A stretch of DNA of 23,577 nucleotides from a virus, in IMG/VR virus record IMGVR_UViG_3300047552_000690, positions 1 through 23,577 of that record; one strand, written 5' to 3'. The notes under the pieces are model-generated. The model was not told the origin of the DNA and ran no database searches. It saw only the letters and a list, made by a program, of their open reading frames with translations. Made by a program: the position numbers and the translations under genes. Every line of letters starts with the position of its first letter. Position 1 is the first letter of the stretch. Positions 13,898-20,288 of this stretch are shown here, one piece after another.

Positions 13898-14529
13898 CCA
13901 TTGCTGTCGCGACGTTTGGCGCCGACCACTGGCGGCAGGTGGCCGAACAGCACGCTCTCCCCTCGGCGTACGCCACGGGCGCCCCGGTCGTGTACGCACA
14001 CGGCGCCAGCATTCATGGCGCCCGGAACGCGTGCCTTGATCAGGTTAAAACCGAGCATGTGATCTACCTCGACGCGGACGACGAGCTCGAATCCGGCTAC
14101 CTAGACGCCATGGCAACAGTCGACGCCGACATTCGGGTGCCAGTCGTCCGCTACGTCACCAACCCCAACAGACTGCCCGCACCATCCATGCCGAAGGTCG
14201 TCGGCCACCACCACAGCTGTTCGGCAGAGTGCCTGCCCTGCGGGAACTGGATAGTCATCGGCGCCATGGCACGCACCAAACTCCTCCGCGACGTAGGCGG
14301 ATGGCGGGACTTCGGGTGGGAAGACTGGGACCTGTGGCTACGCTGCCACCTTGCCGGGGCCACCATCAAACCAGCCTCCGGCGCTGTCTACCGCGCCAAC
14401 GTCCACCCCAACTCCCGTGGCCGGTATACCGCTGAGGAGTCGCGACGCCATCACCTCGCCGTCGCTGAAGCTAACGGATTCAACATCGACGGTATCCCGC
14501 TCGCGGCCGGAAGGAAGATTCGTGTCTGA
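13885..14529 (+). CDS. GT2-family glycosyltransferase
   Basis: This 214-residue protein starts at GTG 13885, placed by GAGGAG (13873-13878), within the last codons of the upstream gene. It is a short GT-A glycosyltransferase: VTIAVATFGADHW at the N-terminus, GARNACLDQVKTEHVIYL, then the metal-binding DAD at residues 63-65 followed by DELESGYLD, and the base/acceptor motif GWEDWDLWLR (145-154). It lacks membrane helices, so it is likely cytosolic and acts on a protein or a soluble acceptor. The last 8 nt overlap the dehydratase gene. Confidence 0.85.
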   Translation: MAGVTIAVATFGADHWRQVAEQHALPSAYATGAPVVYAHGASIHGARNACLDQVKTEHVIYLDADDELESGYLDAMATVDADIRVPVVRYVTNPNRLPAPSMPKVVGHHHSCSAECLPCGNWIVIGAMARTKLLRDVGGWRDFGWEDWDLWLRCHLAGATIKPASGAVYRANVHPNSRGRYTAEESRRHHLAVAEANGFNIDGIPLAAGRKIRV

Positions 14530-15517
14530 CCTGGGGCGACTGTTGGGACGTGAGCCAATCAGCGTTGCTGTTGACGGCTCATACCTCGCTGGGCGGCGGG
14601 TGCTAGTCACCGGTGCTGGTGGTTCGATTGGCTCCGAGTTGTGTCGGCAGGTGTACCGGCATGGCCCAGAATTCCTTGTGATGCTTGGGCATGGCGAATC
14701 CACCCTGCTAGCCACCAATGCCACCGTCAACAACATGGGTACGCTGGCGCTCGCCGACCTACGCGACCGGCGGCGACTCTTCGACGTGTTCGCCGAGCAT
14801 AAACCGGATATCGTGTTTCACGCCGCAGCCCTCAAACATCAGCCCATCTTGGAACGTGAGCCGGCTGAGGCCGTCAAAACGAACGTGTGGGGCACCGCGA
14901 ACGTGCTGGCGGCTGCGGAGCAGGTCGGGGTGAAAACCCTCGTCAACGTCTCAACCGACAAGGCTTGCGATCCGACGTGCGTGCTCGGAGCGTCGAAGCG
15001 CATCGCTGAGCGCATGACTGCTTGGTACACGCCGCTGCGGTATGTGAGCGTCAGGTTCGGGAACGTCATCGGATCCCGCGGTTCGGTGCTGGGGGTGTTC
15101 GCGCGGCAGCTGGCCGATGGGGGCACGCTCACCATCACCAGCCCTGACGTCGACCGATACTTCATGACCCCTGATGAGGCTGCGCAGCTGGTTATTCACG
15201 CTGGCGCGGTTGGTGACGCTGGTGAGGCCCTGGTGTTGGATATGGGATCCCCGGTGCGGATCGTTGACCTCGCCAAGCGCATGGCCCGGTTCATGGGCGT
15301 TGATGCGCCGGTTGTGTTCACCGGGCTGCGTCCGGGGGAGAAGCTTCACGAGCAGCTTATCGGGGTAGATGAGTGCCCGACGCGCCCACATCACCCACTG
15401 GTCGATCATGTTGTGGTTCCGCCGCTAGATCCGACCGCCGCCGCGAACATCAACATTAGTGATCCGGGGCGGCTCCGGGAAGCGCTTGGCATCCTCGCAA
15501 CCGGAGGTGCGGCGTGA
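14522..15517 (+). CDS. Soluble NAD-dependent nucleotide-sugar dehydratase/epimerase (CapD/PseB family)
   Basis: This 331-residue protein starts at GTG 14522 behind GGAAGGAAG (14509-14517). It is an extended short-chain dehydrogenase of the polysaccharide-biosynthesis (CapD/FlaA1/PseB) type: NAD-binding GAGGSIG (31-37), FHAAALKHQPILE (99-111), catalytic STDKA (144-148), GASKR (156-160), RFGNVIGSRGSVLGVF and GLRPGEKLHEQL. The usual Tyr of the active site is Leu155; in the WbpM/CapD branch this position is Met, so activity is still plausible. It has no N-terminal membrane helices, unlike host CapD/WbpM proteins. Expected chemistry is 4,6-dehydration or 4-epimerisation of a UDP-HexNAc; the exact product is not predictable. 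The stop overlaps the next start. Confidence 0.85.
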   Translation: MSDLGRLLGREPISVAVDGSYLAGRRVLVTGAGGSIGSELCRQVYRHGPEFLVMLGHGESTLLATNATVNNMGTLALADLRDRRRLFDVFAEHKPDIVFHAAALKHQPILEREPAEAVKTNVWGTANVLAAAEQVGVKTLVNVSTDKACDPTCVLGASKRIAERMTAWYTPLRYVSVRFGNVIGSRGSVLGVFARQLADGGTLTITSPDVDRYFMTPDEAAQLVIHAGAVGDAGEALVLDMGSPVRIVDLAKRMARFMGVDAPVVFTGLRPGEKLHEQLIGVDECPTRPHHPLVDHVVVPPLDPTAAANINISDPGRLREALGILATGGAA

Positions 15518-16221
15518 GCGTGGCACTGCTGATAATCACCGACGGCCGTGATGACTATCTGCAACAGTGCGTGGCCTCCGCAGACTCCCAGCTTGCTGGT
15601 GACATCGTCGAGCGGTGGATGTTCGACGACACCGGAGACCCTACCTATCGGGGCGGTCTCGCCCGCCGGTATCCGCAGTTCCGGCACATTGATGGTGGGT
15701 TTAGGCAGGGCTGTGCGGGTGCGATCCAGGCGGCGTGGCGGATCCTGCGGGAACGCAGCAATGCCCGGTTTGTGTTTCATCTGGAGCAGGACTTCGTGTT
15801 CACCCACCCCACCAACGTTGATCAGCTGATGGGCTTCCTTGACGACCATCCCGAATACGCGCAGGTAGCGCTACGCCGCCAGCCCTGCAACCCCCTGGAG
15901 GAGGCGGCCGGCGGGGTGGTCGAGCAGCATCCAGACTGGTACACCGACCATTGCGACACCAAGGGCCGGGCCTGGTTGGAACACTCCGCCTACTGGACCT
16001 GCAACCCGTGCCTGTACCGCACCGATCTGCTAACCATGGGCTGGCCTGGACACATTGACGGACGCTACAGCGAAGACACGTTCACCGAGACGCTCCGCCG
16101 CGACGGCACCCCGCAAATCAGCGGCGAGCGGGTGCGGTTCGCCTACTGGGGTGCGCGTGACTCCGGCGTGTGGGTGCGGCACATCGGACACCGCCGCCAC
16201 CAGCAAAGCAAGGACTACTGA
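15514..16221 (+). CDS. Glycosyltransferase-like protein
   Basis: This 235-residue protein starts at GTG 15514 (GTGA overlap) behind GGAGG (15503-15507). It has a GT-A-like layout: MSVALLIITDGRDDYLQQCV, a donor-side FHLEQDFVF with an E-x-D motif at residues 91-93, then NPCLYRTDLLTMGWP, and the acidic SEDTFTETLRRDGT that would be the catalytic/acceptor motif. GFRQGCAGAIQAAWRIL matches the helix that usually leads to the DxD motif. No membrane segment is present. Donor and acceptor are unknown. The next start overlaps the stop by one base. Confidence 0.75.
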   Translation: MSVALLIITDGRDDYLQQCVASADSQLAGDIVERWMFDDTGDPTYRGGLARRYPQFRHIDGGFRQGCAGAIQAAWRILRERSNARFVFHLEQDFVFTHPTNVDQLMGFLDDHPEYAQVALRRQPCNPLEEAAGGVVEQHPDWYTDHCDTKGRAWLEHSAYWTCNPCLYRTDLLTMGWPGHIDGRYSEDTFTETLRRDGTPQISGERVRFAYWGARDSGVWVRHIGHRRHQQSKDY

Positions 16222-17006
16222 TGACCACCTTTGGGATCTCGATGGTCCGCGACGAAGCCGACGTGGTCGAAGGAACAATCCGTCACATGGCCGCCGAGGT
16301 GGACCACCTGATCGTCGCCGACAATCGGTCAACTGACGGCACCCGCAGCATCCTTGACCAGCTGGCACACGAGCTACCACTGACCGTCGTGGACGATCCC
16401 GACCCCGCCCACTACCAGGGCAGGAAAATGTCGGCCCTGGCGGAACGCGCTGGGGAGGCCGGTGCTGACTGGGTTGTGCCGTTCGACGCCGACGAACTGT
16501 GGTACTCGCCCCTTGGGCGGATCGCCGATGTGCTGGCGCTCGCCGTCGGAAACATCGCACCCGCAGACCTGTTCAACCACTGGTCGACCGCCGTAGACCC
16601 GCCCGGGGCGGACCCGTTCCGAACAATGGCGTGGCGTGACCAAAACCCGTCCCGGCTGCCGAAGGTCGCATTCCGGTGGCGGCGGGGAGCCACCCTCCAC
16701 GAGGGAAACCACGGCGTAGACCTCCCAGGGCATCCTCACCCCGCTGTGGTCCTGCTAGAGATCCGCCACTTCCCGTACCGGACGCCTGAGCAGTTCGCTC
16801 GCAAGGCGCAGCAGGGGGCGGCGGCGCTCGCCGCTACGACTCTCCCAGCTGGGGTGGGCGCACATTGGCGGCTGTACGCAGAGGCCGCCGACCGGCATGG
16901 GGTTGAAGCACTGCACGATCATTTCCGTCGCCACTTTTGGCACTTCGCCCCACTCGATTCGGGGCTGATCCACGATCCGGCACCCTACCTCCGGTGGAAC
17001 GGTTGA
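16221..17006 (+). CDS. GT2-family glycosyltransferase
   Basis: This 261-residue protein starts at ATG 16221, sharing one base with the preceding stop. Clear GT2 features are present: FGISMVRDEADVVEGTIRHM, the nucleotide-binding ADNRSTDGTRSILD (33-46), and the metal-binding DAD (89-91) in PFDADELWYSP. The C-terminal part contains GATLHEGNHGVD and IRHFPYRTPEQFARKAQQGA, as in LgtF/Glyco_tranf_2_4-type enzymes that act on peptides or sugars. It is complete for this family and probably active. It is coupled to the next gene through a TTGA overlap. Confidence 0.88.
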   Translation: MTTFGISMVRDEADVVEGTIRHMAAEVDHLIVADNRSTDGTRSILDQLAHELPLTVVDDPDPAHYQGRKMSALAERAGEAGADWVVPFDADELWYSPLGRIADVLALAVGNIAPADLFNHWSTAVDPPGADPFRTMAWRDQNPSRLPKVAFRWRRGATLHEGNHGVDLPGHPHPAVVLLEIRHFPYRTPEQFARKAQQGAAALAATTLPAGVGAHWRLYAEAADRHGVEALHDHFRRHFWHFAPLDSGLIHDPAPYLRWNG

Positions 17007-17677
17007 GCGTCGCGGTCATCATCCCGTGGCGGGGCGGATGCTCCCATCGGGAGCGGGCTCTGGAATGGGTGTGGGGCAGATGGGCCACCAACCATCCCGA
17101 ATGGCCAGTGTTGCTCGGCGCGGAACCAGATGGGCCGTGGTGCAAAGCTGATGCGGTAGTTGACGCACTGGCCCGCACGGATGCCGACACGATTGTGATC
17201 GCTGATGGGGATGTGTGGTGCGACTGGGTGGCTGACGCTGTTGCCGCCGTTGAGGCCGGCGCTAGGTGGGCGGTTCCGCACGGCAACGTGTGTCGGCTGG
17301 CTGAGGATGCCACTGCGGCGGTGTTGGGCGGTGATGCGCCGGGGGTTGTGTTGCCGGTAGAGCAGGCACCCTACCTTGGGGTTCCCGGCGGCGGGATTGT
17401 CGTCATACCAGCCGAAACATTCTGGTCTATCCCCCTGGATCCCCGCTTTCTGGGCTGGGGTGGTGAGGACGAGGCGTGGGGGCTGGCCCTGGAAAAGCTC
17501 GTCGGCTCACCATGGCGGGGCGCCATGCCGCTGTACCACCTGTGGCATCCGCCGCAGCCGCGCCGAAACCGCCATGTTGGATCACCGCAGAATCAGGCCC
17601 TGCTGGTCAGGTATCAAACCGTGCGCACCCCAGACGGGATGCGGTCCCTGGTTGACGAGGCGAGGAGAATGCTTTGA
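17003..17677 (+). CDS. Galactosyltransferase-like GT-A protein
   Basis: This 224-residue protein is placed at TTG 17003, overlapping the stop before it; an in-frame GTG at 16994 is an alternative. It begins SVAVIIPWRGGCSHRERALE, has a DGD metal-binding motif (68-70) in VIADGDVWCDWV, and carries GWGGEDEAWGLAL (151-163). The latter matches the GWGxEDxE signature of the Glyco_transf_7C galactosyl/GalNAc-transferase domain. PLYHLWHPPQPRRN (176-189) supplies the His-containing C-terminal motif of the same group. It is the last gene of the glycosyltransferase cassette, and its stop overlaps the adaptor start (TTGA). Confidence 0.82.
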   Translation: MSVAVIIPWRGGCSHRERALEWVWGRWATNHPEWPVLLGAEPDGPWCKADAVVDALARTDADTIVIADGDVWCDWVADAVAAVEAGARWAVPHGNVCRLAEDATAAVLGGDAPGVVLPVEQAPYLGVPGGGIVVIPAETFWSIPLDPRFLGWGGEDEAWGLALEKLVGSPWRGAMPLYHLWHPPQPRRNRHVGSPQNQALLVRYQTVRTPDGMRSLVDEARRML

Positions 17678-18114
17678 CCGCACCAACCTGGGCGCCGGAT
17701 CTCGCCAGGGTGGCCACCTACGTGCCAGCCCGTACCTTGTCGACCGTGGACGGCACTCACCAGCGAACCTTCACGGCCGAGACGAATCCCAACGCTGACC
17801 ATGTCACCTCGCTGGTAGACGACGCATGCGCGTGGGTGCTCGTCGCTACCGGGCCGATCAGCGCCAGTCTGGAAACGATGGCCGCCGCGACCGCAGCCGT
17901 GTACGCCGCAGCGGGGGTCGAACGCGGTTTCCCCGACCGGGACGCCGATGTTGACACCGCCCAGCGGTTGTACGAGCAGGCGTTGGCGATGCGCTCCGAT
18001 TTGGATGTGGCGAACCGGGCGCTCAGTGGCGAGGACACCACTGATTCGGCTGGGGCTGTGCAGGTGCTGTACGGGTTCCCGACCCCACCGACTTGGGGCG
18101 ACGATCTTCTCTGA
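17674..18114 (+). CDS. Head-tail adaptor protein
   Basis: This 146-residue protein starts at TTG 17674, overlapping the previous stop. It opens TAPTWAPDLARVATYVPART, has a helical core (VDDACAWVLVATGPISASLE, AAATAAVYAAAGVERGFPD) and ends VLYGFPTPPTWGDDLL. Actinophage head-to-tail adaptor proteins share this opening and a helical bundle with this layout. It would sit between portal and tail in the neck. It is followed after 11 nt by the tail terminator gene. Normally such a gene follows the capsid/connector genes directly; here the sugar cassette lies between them. Confidence 0.75.
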   Translation: MTAPTWAPDLARVATYVPARTLSTVDGTHQRTFTAETNPNADHVTSLVDDACAWVLVATGPISASLETMAAATAAVYAAAGVERGFPDRDADVDTAQRLYEQALAMRSDLDVANRALSGEDTTDSAGAVQVLYGFPTPPTWGDDLL

Positions 18115-18125
18115 GGGGGTGCCCT

Positions 18126-18515
18126 GTGGCGTTCGTTGATGTTGACGCGCTGCTGGTGGCGTGGCTGCCCACCGTTGGGGTTGTCGCCACCACATACACT
18201 ACGGATGACCGGTTGCCGTCGAATCTGGCCTATGCGATGCCGCTGGTTCAGATCGTCACCTACGGCGGTTCGGACCATGATCTGTGCCTCGACGACGTCA
18301 GCTTGGACCTCGACGTGTACACGCCCACCCTTGACGCGTCGAAGACCCTGGCGGAACAGATCCGGGGCCTGATCGTCCACCAACTGCCCGGCTACACCAC
18401 CTCCGACGCGACGATCACCCGGACCCGTACCACGCAACGCCCGGCACAACGGCCGTACGACAACAGTGCGATCCGCCGCGTACAGGCCGCCTACGTGATC
18501 ACGGTTCATGGTTGA
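18126..18515 (+). CDS. Tail terminator protein
   Basis: This 129-residue protein starts at GTG 18126, with GAGGGGG (18113-18119) overlapping the upstream stop. It reads AFVDVDALLVAWLPTVGVVA, then LPSNLAYAMPLVQIVTYGGS, then LDDVSLDLDVYTPTLDASKT and a C-terminal strand RVQAAYVITVHG. The alternating strands around a V-x-V-x-T-x-GG core and the D-DVYT strand match the ring-forming tail terminator (lambda gpU-like) proteins of actinophages. It would cap the tail tube and bind the head connector. Its stop overlaps the next ATG. Confidence 0.72.
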   Translation: MAFVDVDALLVAWLPTVGVVATTYTTDDRLPSNLAYAMPLVQIVTYGGSDHDLCLDDVSLDLDVYTPTLDASKTLAEQIRGLIVHQLPGYTTSDATITRTRTTQRPAQRPYDNSAIRRVQAAYVITVHG

Positions 18516-18811
18516 TGGGTGCTAGGTATGTGCCCAACCGGGCGGGGCTCAAGCGCATGCTCGCCACCCCGAAAATGGTGCAAGCGGTGCACCGCAAGGG
18601 CGAACGGACCATCAACTACGCCAGATGGTCCGGCCCCTACCGGACCGGCAACTACTACCGGAAATGGCGAATCTGGTCCGGCATACGCGACGGCAAAGCC
18701 TGGTGCCGAGTCGCGAACGTCGCCACCTACGCCTACTTCCTGGAACACGGCACCAAGCACATGAAGCGGCAACGGATCCTCGGCCGCGCGGTAATCGCAG
18801 CCCGCCGATAA
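18515..18811 (+). CDS. HK97 gp10-like neck/tail-completion protein
   Basis: This 98-residue basic protein starts at ATG 18515 (TGATG overlap); a TTG one codon earlier is less likely. The diagnostic part is NVATYAYFLEHGTKHMKRQR followed by ILGRAVIA (residues 68-95), the Y-x-x-x-L/F-E-x-GT-x-x-M motif of HK97 gp10. Such proteins act at the head-tail joint or in tail completion. An unlinked 87-nt leader then precedes the tail tube gene. Confidence 0.78.
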   Translation: MGARYVPNRAGLKRMLATPKMVQAVHRKGERTINYARWSGPYRTGNYYRKWRIWSGIRDGKAWCRVANVATYAYFLEHGTKHMKRQRILGRAVIAARR

Positions 18812-18898
18812 CCGCCATTCTTCTGGCAACCGGCCAGCAGCCCGCCCATGCGGGCATTCTTCATGTCCACCTTTACCCCGCGAAAGGGGAAGTCCGTC
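18812..18898 (+). promoter_or_regulatory. 87-nt leader of the tail tube gene with two hairpins
   Basis: CTGGC (18823-18827) pairs with GCCAG (18833-18837) around 5 nt. GCCCGC (18840-18845) pairs with GCGGGC (18850-18855) around CCAT and is followed by ATTCTTCAT. A ribosome site GAAAGGGGAAG lies at 18882-18892, in front of ATG 18899. Like the capsid leader, this breaks the otherwise overlapping gene order before an abundant virion protein. Confidence 0.4.
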
Positions 18899-19480
18899 AT
18901 GGGCGACAAAGACAACATTCTCGCTGGTGTAAGCGCCGGAGGAACCGACGGCTGCGCACTGGCGTGGTTCGGCCCGGCCGGAACCACCCTGCCAACTTCA
19001 GCGACCGCCGTACTCGACGTCGATCTTCTCGATGCCGGACTGGTCACCGAGGACGGTCTGACATTCAAGCCGGACATGTCCAGCAAAGACATCAAGGCAT
19101 ACGGGTCCGGCCAGGTGCAGCGCACCCTGATCACGGACGAGAAGAACACCTTCGAAATCACGTTCTTGGAAACCAACGCAGTCACGGTCGCCCTGTACTC
19201 GAAGAAAACCCTCGCGTCGGTCACCGTGGGTGCAACAGGGACGATCAACACGACCTACGGGTCGTCGTCCATCGTCCGCTACACGGCGGTGTTCGACGTC
19301 GTCGACGGTTCGAACCACACCCGGTACTGCTGCCCGGATGTGGAGGTGTCCGGGCGCAAGGAAGTCAAGGCCGCCTCTGGTGAGGTCATCTCGCGTGGGG
19401 TGACTCTTACCGCCTACCCGGACTCGACCGGCGAGGCCGTGTATGAGTACAACATCGTCGCGGCGCTGGCGGCGAGCTGA
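18899..19480 (+). CDS. Major tail tube protein
   Basis: This 193-residue protein starts at ATG 18899, chosen for GAAAGGGGAAG just upstream; an ATG at 18848 in the same frame falls within a hairpin and has no ribosome site. It opens MGDKDNILAGVSAGGTDGCA. A beta-rich body follows (GLTFKPDMSSKDIKAYGSGQ, LITDEKNTFEITFLETNAVT, YGSSSIVRYTAVFDVVDG) and the end is LTAYPDSTGEAVYEYNIVAA. This matches tail tube proteins of actinobacterial siphoviruses. The Gly/Ser-containing loops and the Ala-rich C-terminus are usual. The tail chaperone gene starts 2 nt later. Confidence 0.88.
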   Translation: MGDKDNILAGVSAGGTDGCALAWFGPAGTTLPTSATAVLDVDLLDAGLVTEDGLTFKPDMSSKDIKAYGSGQVQRTLITDEKNTFEITFLETNAVTVALYSKKTLASVTVGATGTINTTYGSSSIVRYTAVFDVVDGSNHTRYCCPDVEVSGRKEVKAASGEVISRGVTLTAYPDSTGEAVYEYNIVAALAAS

Positions 19481-19482
19481 TC

Positions 19483-19845
19483 ATGACGATGGTTAGCGAA
19501 CTCCGCGACGGCGACGAGTCAGCGTTGCATGCGATGAAGGAAGAAGCCCAGGTCGAAGCCGGGCCGTTGATGTTCCGAGCGCCGCTCGGCCCCGGCGAGA
19601 CGATCATCACGGTGCCGTCGTCGGAGGAGTGGCCATCCAGTGCGATGACCGCGCTCAATGCGGGCTCGTTCGACTTGTGGGCTGAGAAGATTCTCGACGA
19701 AGAGAATCTTGGAGTTTGGCTCGATGTCGACCCGACGATGGGCCAGATCATGGCCTTCGTTGAGGAGCTCACCCGCATTGGGTGCTTCGATTTTTTGACC
19801 AACAGGGCGTCGCGGCGTTCGCGGAGAAATACGCGCCGCAGCTAG
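19483..19845 (+). CDS. Tail assembly chaperone G (unshifted product)
   Basis: This 120-residue protein starts at ATG 19483 (a second ATG at 19489 is possible). It is acidic and helical: LRDGDESALHAMKEEAQVEA, VPSSEEWPSSAMTALNAGSF, ILDEENLGVWLDVDPTMGQI. The strong acidity, the WPSSAM segment and the place between tail tube and tape measure identify the G-type chaperone. The last residues after the slip site are Arg/Asn-rich (NRASRRSRRNTRRS) and are probably a by-product of the short read-through before the stop. Confidence 0.85.
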   Translation: MTMVSELRDGDESALHAMKEEAQVEAGPLMFRAPLGPGETIITVPSSEEWPSSAMTALNAGSFDLWAEKILDEENLGVWLDVDPTMGQIMAFVEELTRIGCFDFLTNRASRRSRRNTRRS

Positions 19846-20288
19846 AGGGTGACCTCGCCTTCCACTACCGCCTGGACATGCGGGATCTGTGGCGTCCGGG
19901 TGGTGGTAGTTCCCGGCTGACGTGGCGGCGCCTCAAGGTGCTGATCGACCGGTTGCCGCCGGAGTCGGCTACGAAAACCGCCGCCCGTGATGCGCTCACC
20001 CCACAGGAGCTGGACCAGCTCACCAAGCAGGCCCCTGACGGGGATGGTCAGTGGTCCCACCAGGAGTTGCTCACCGCCGCACTGGTGGATGCGGTGCGGC
20101 AGCTGATCCACGTCACGGTCGTCGCGAACGGCGGGAAGTCTCAGCCTCCGAAGCCTCTGCCGAGGCCGGGGGTTGGCAAGCGTCGCCGTCGGCTCACCGC
20201 AGAGGGTGCCGCATATCTCCAGCAGCTGCGTGACCAGCACGCCAAAGACCGCGGGGAGGCTGCTGGTGGCGCCGATGGACGGAGTTGA
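19483..20288 (+). CDS. Tail assembly chaperone GT fusion by -1 frameshift
   Basis: Reading slips back one base at TTTTTTG (19791-19797), joining codons 1-105 of the G frame to 163 codons of the T frame (from 19797). The product has 268 residues. The T part runs DQQGVAAFAEKYAPQLEGDL, then DMRDLWRPGGGSSRLTWRRL, and ends with a basic stretch PGVGKRRRRLTAEGAAYLQQ. As in lambda G/GT and most siphoviruses, GT should bind the tape measure and recruit tube protein. The T frame has no ribosome site before its first candidate start (GTG 19782), which supports frameshifting over independent initiation. Confidence 0.88.
19791..19797 (+). other. Programmed -1 ribosomal frameshift site
   Basis: The heptamer T TTT TTG lies in the zero frame as GAT TTT TTG and fits the X XXY YYZ rule. 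GCGGCG (19812-19817) and CGCCGC (19834-19839) could form a 6-bp hairpin about 15 nt downstream as a stimulator. Confidence 0.85.

Noticed and set aside
19782-20288. Independent T-chaperone gene starting at GTG 19782
   Set aside because: There is no ribosome site upstream, and a correctly phased slippery heptamer lies just inside the overlap.
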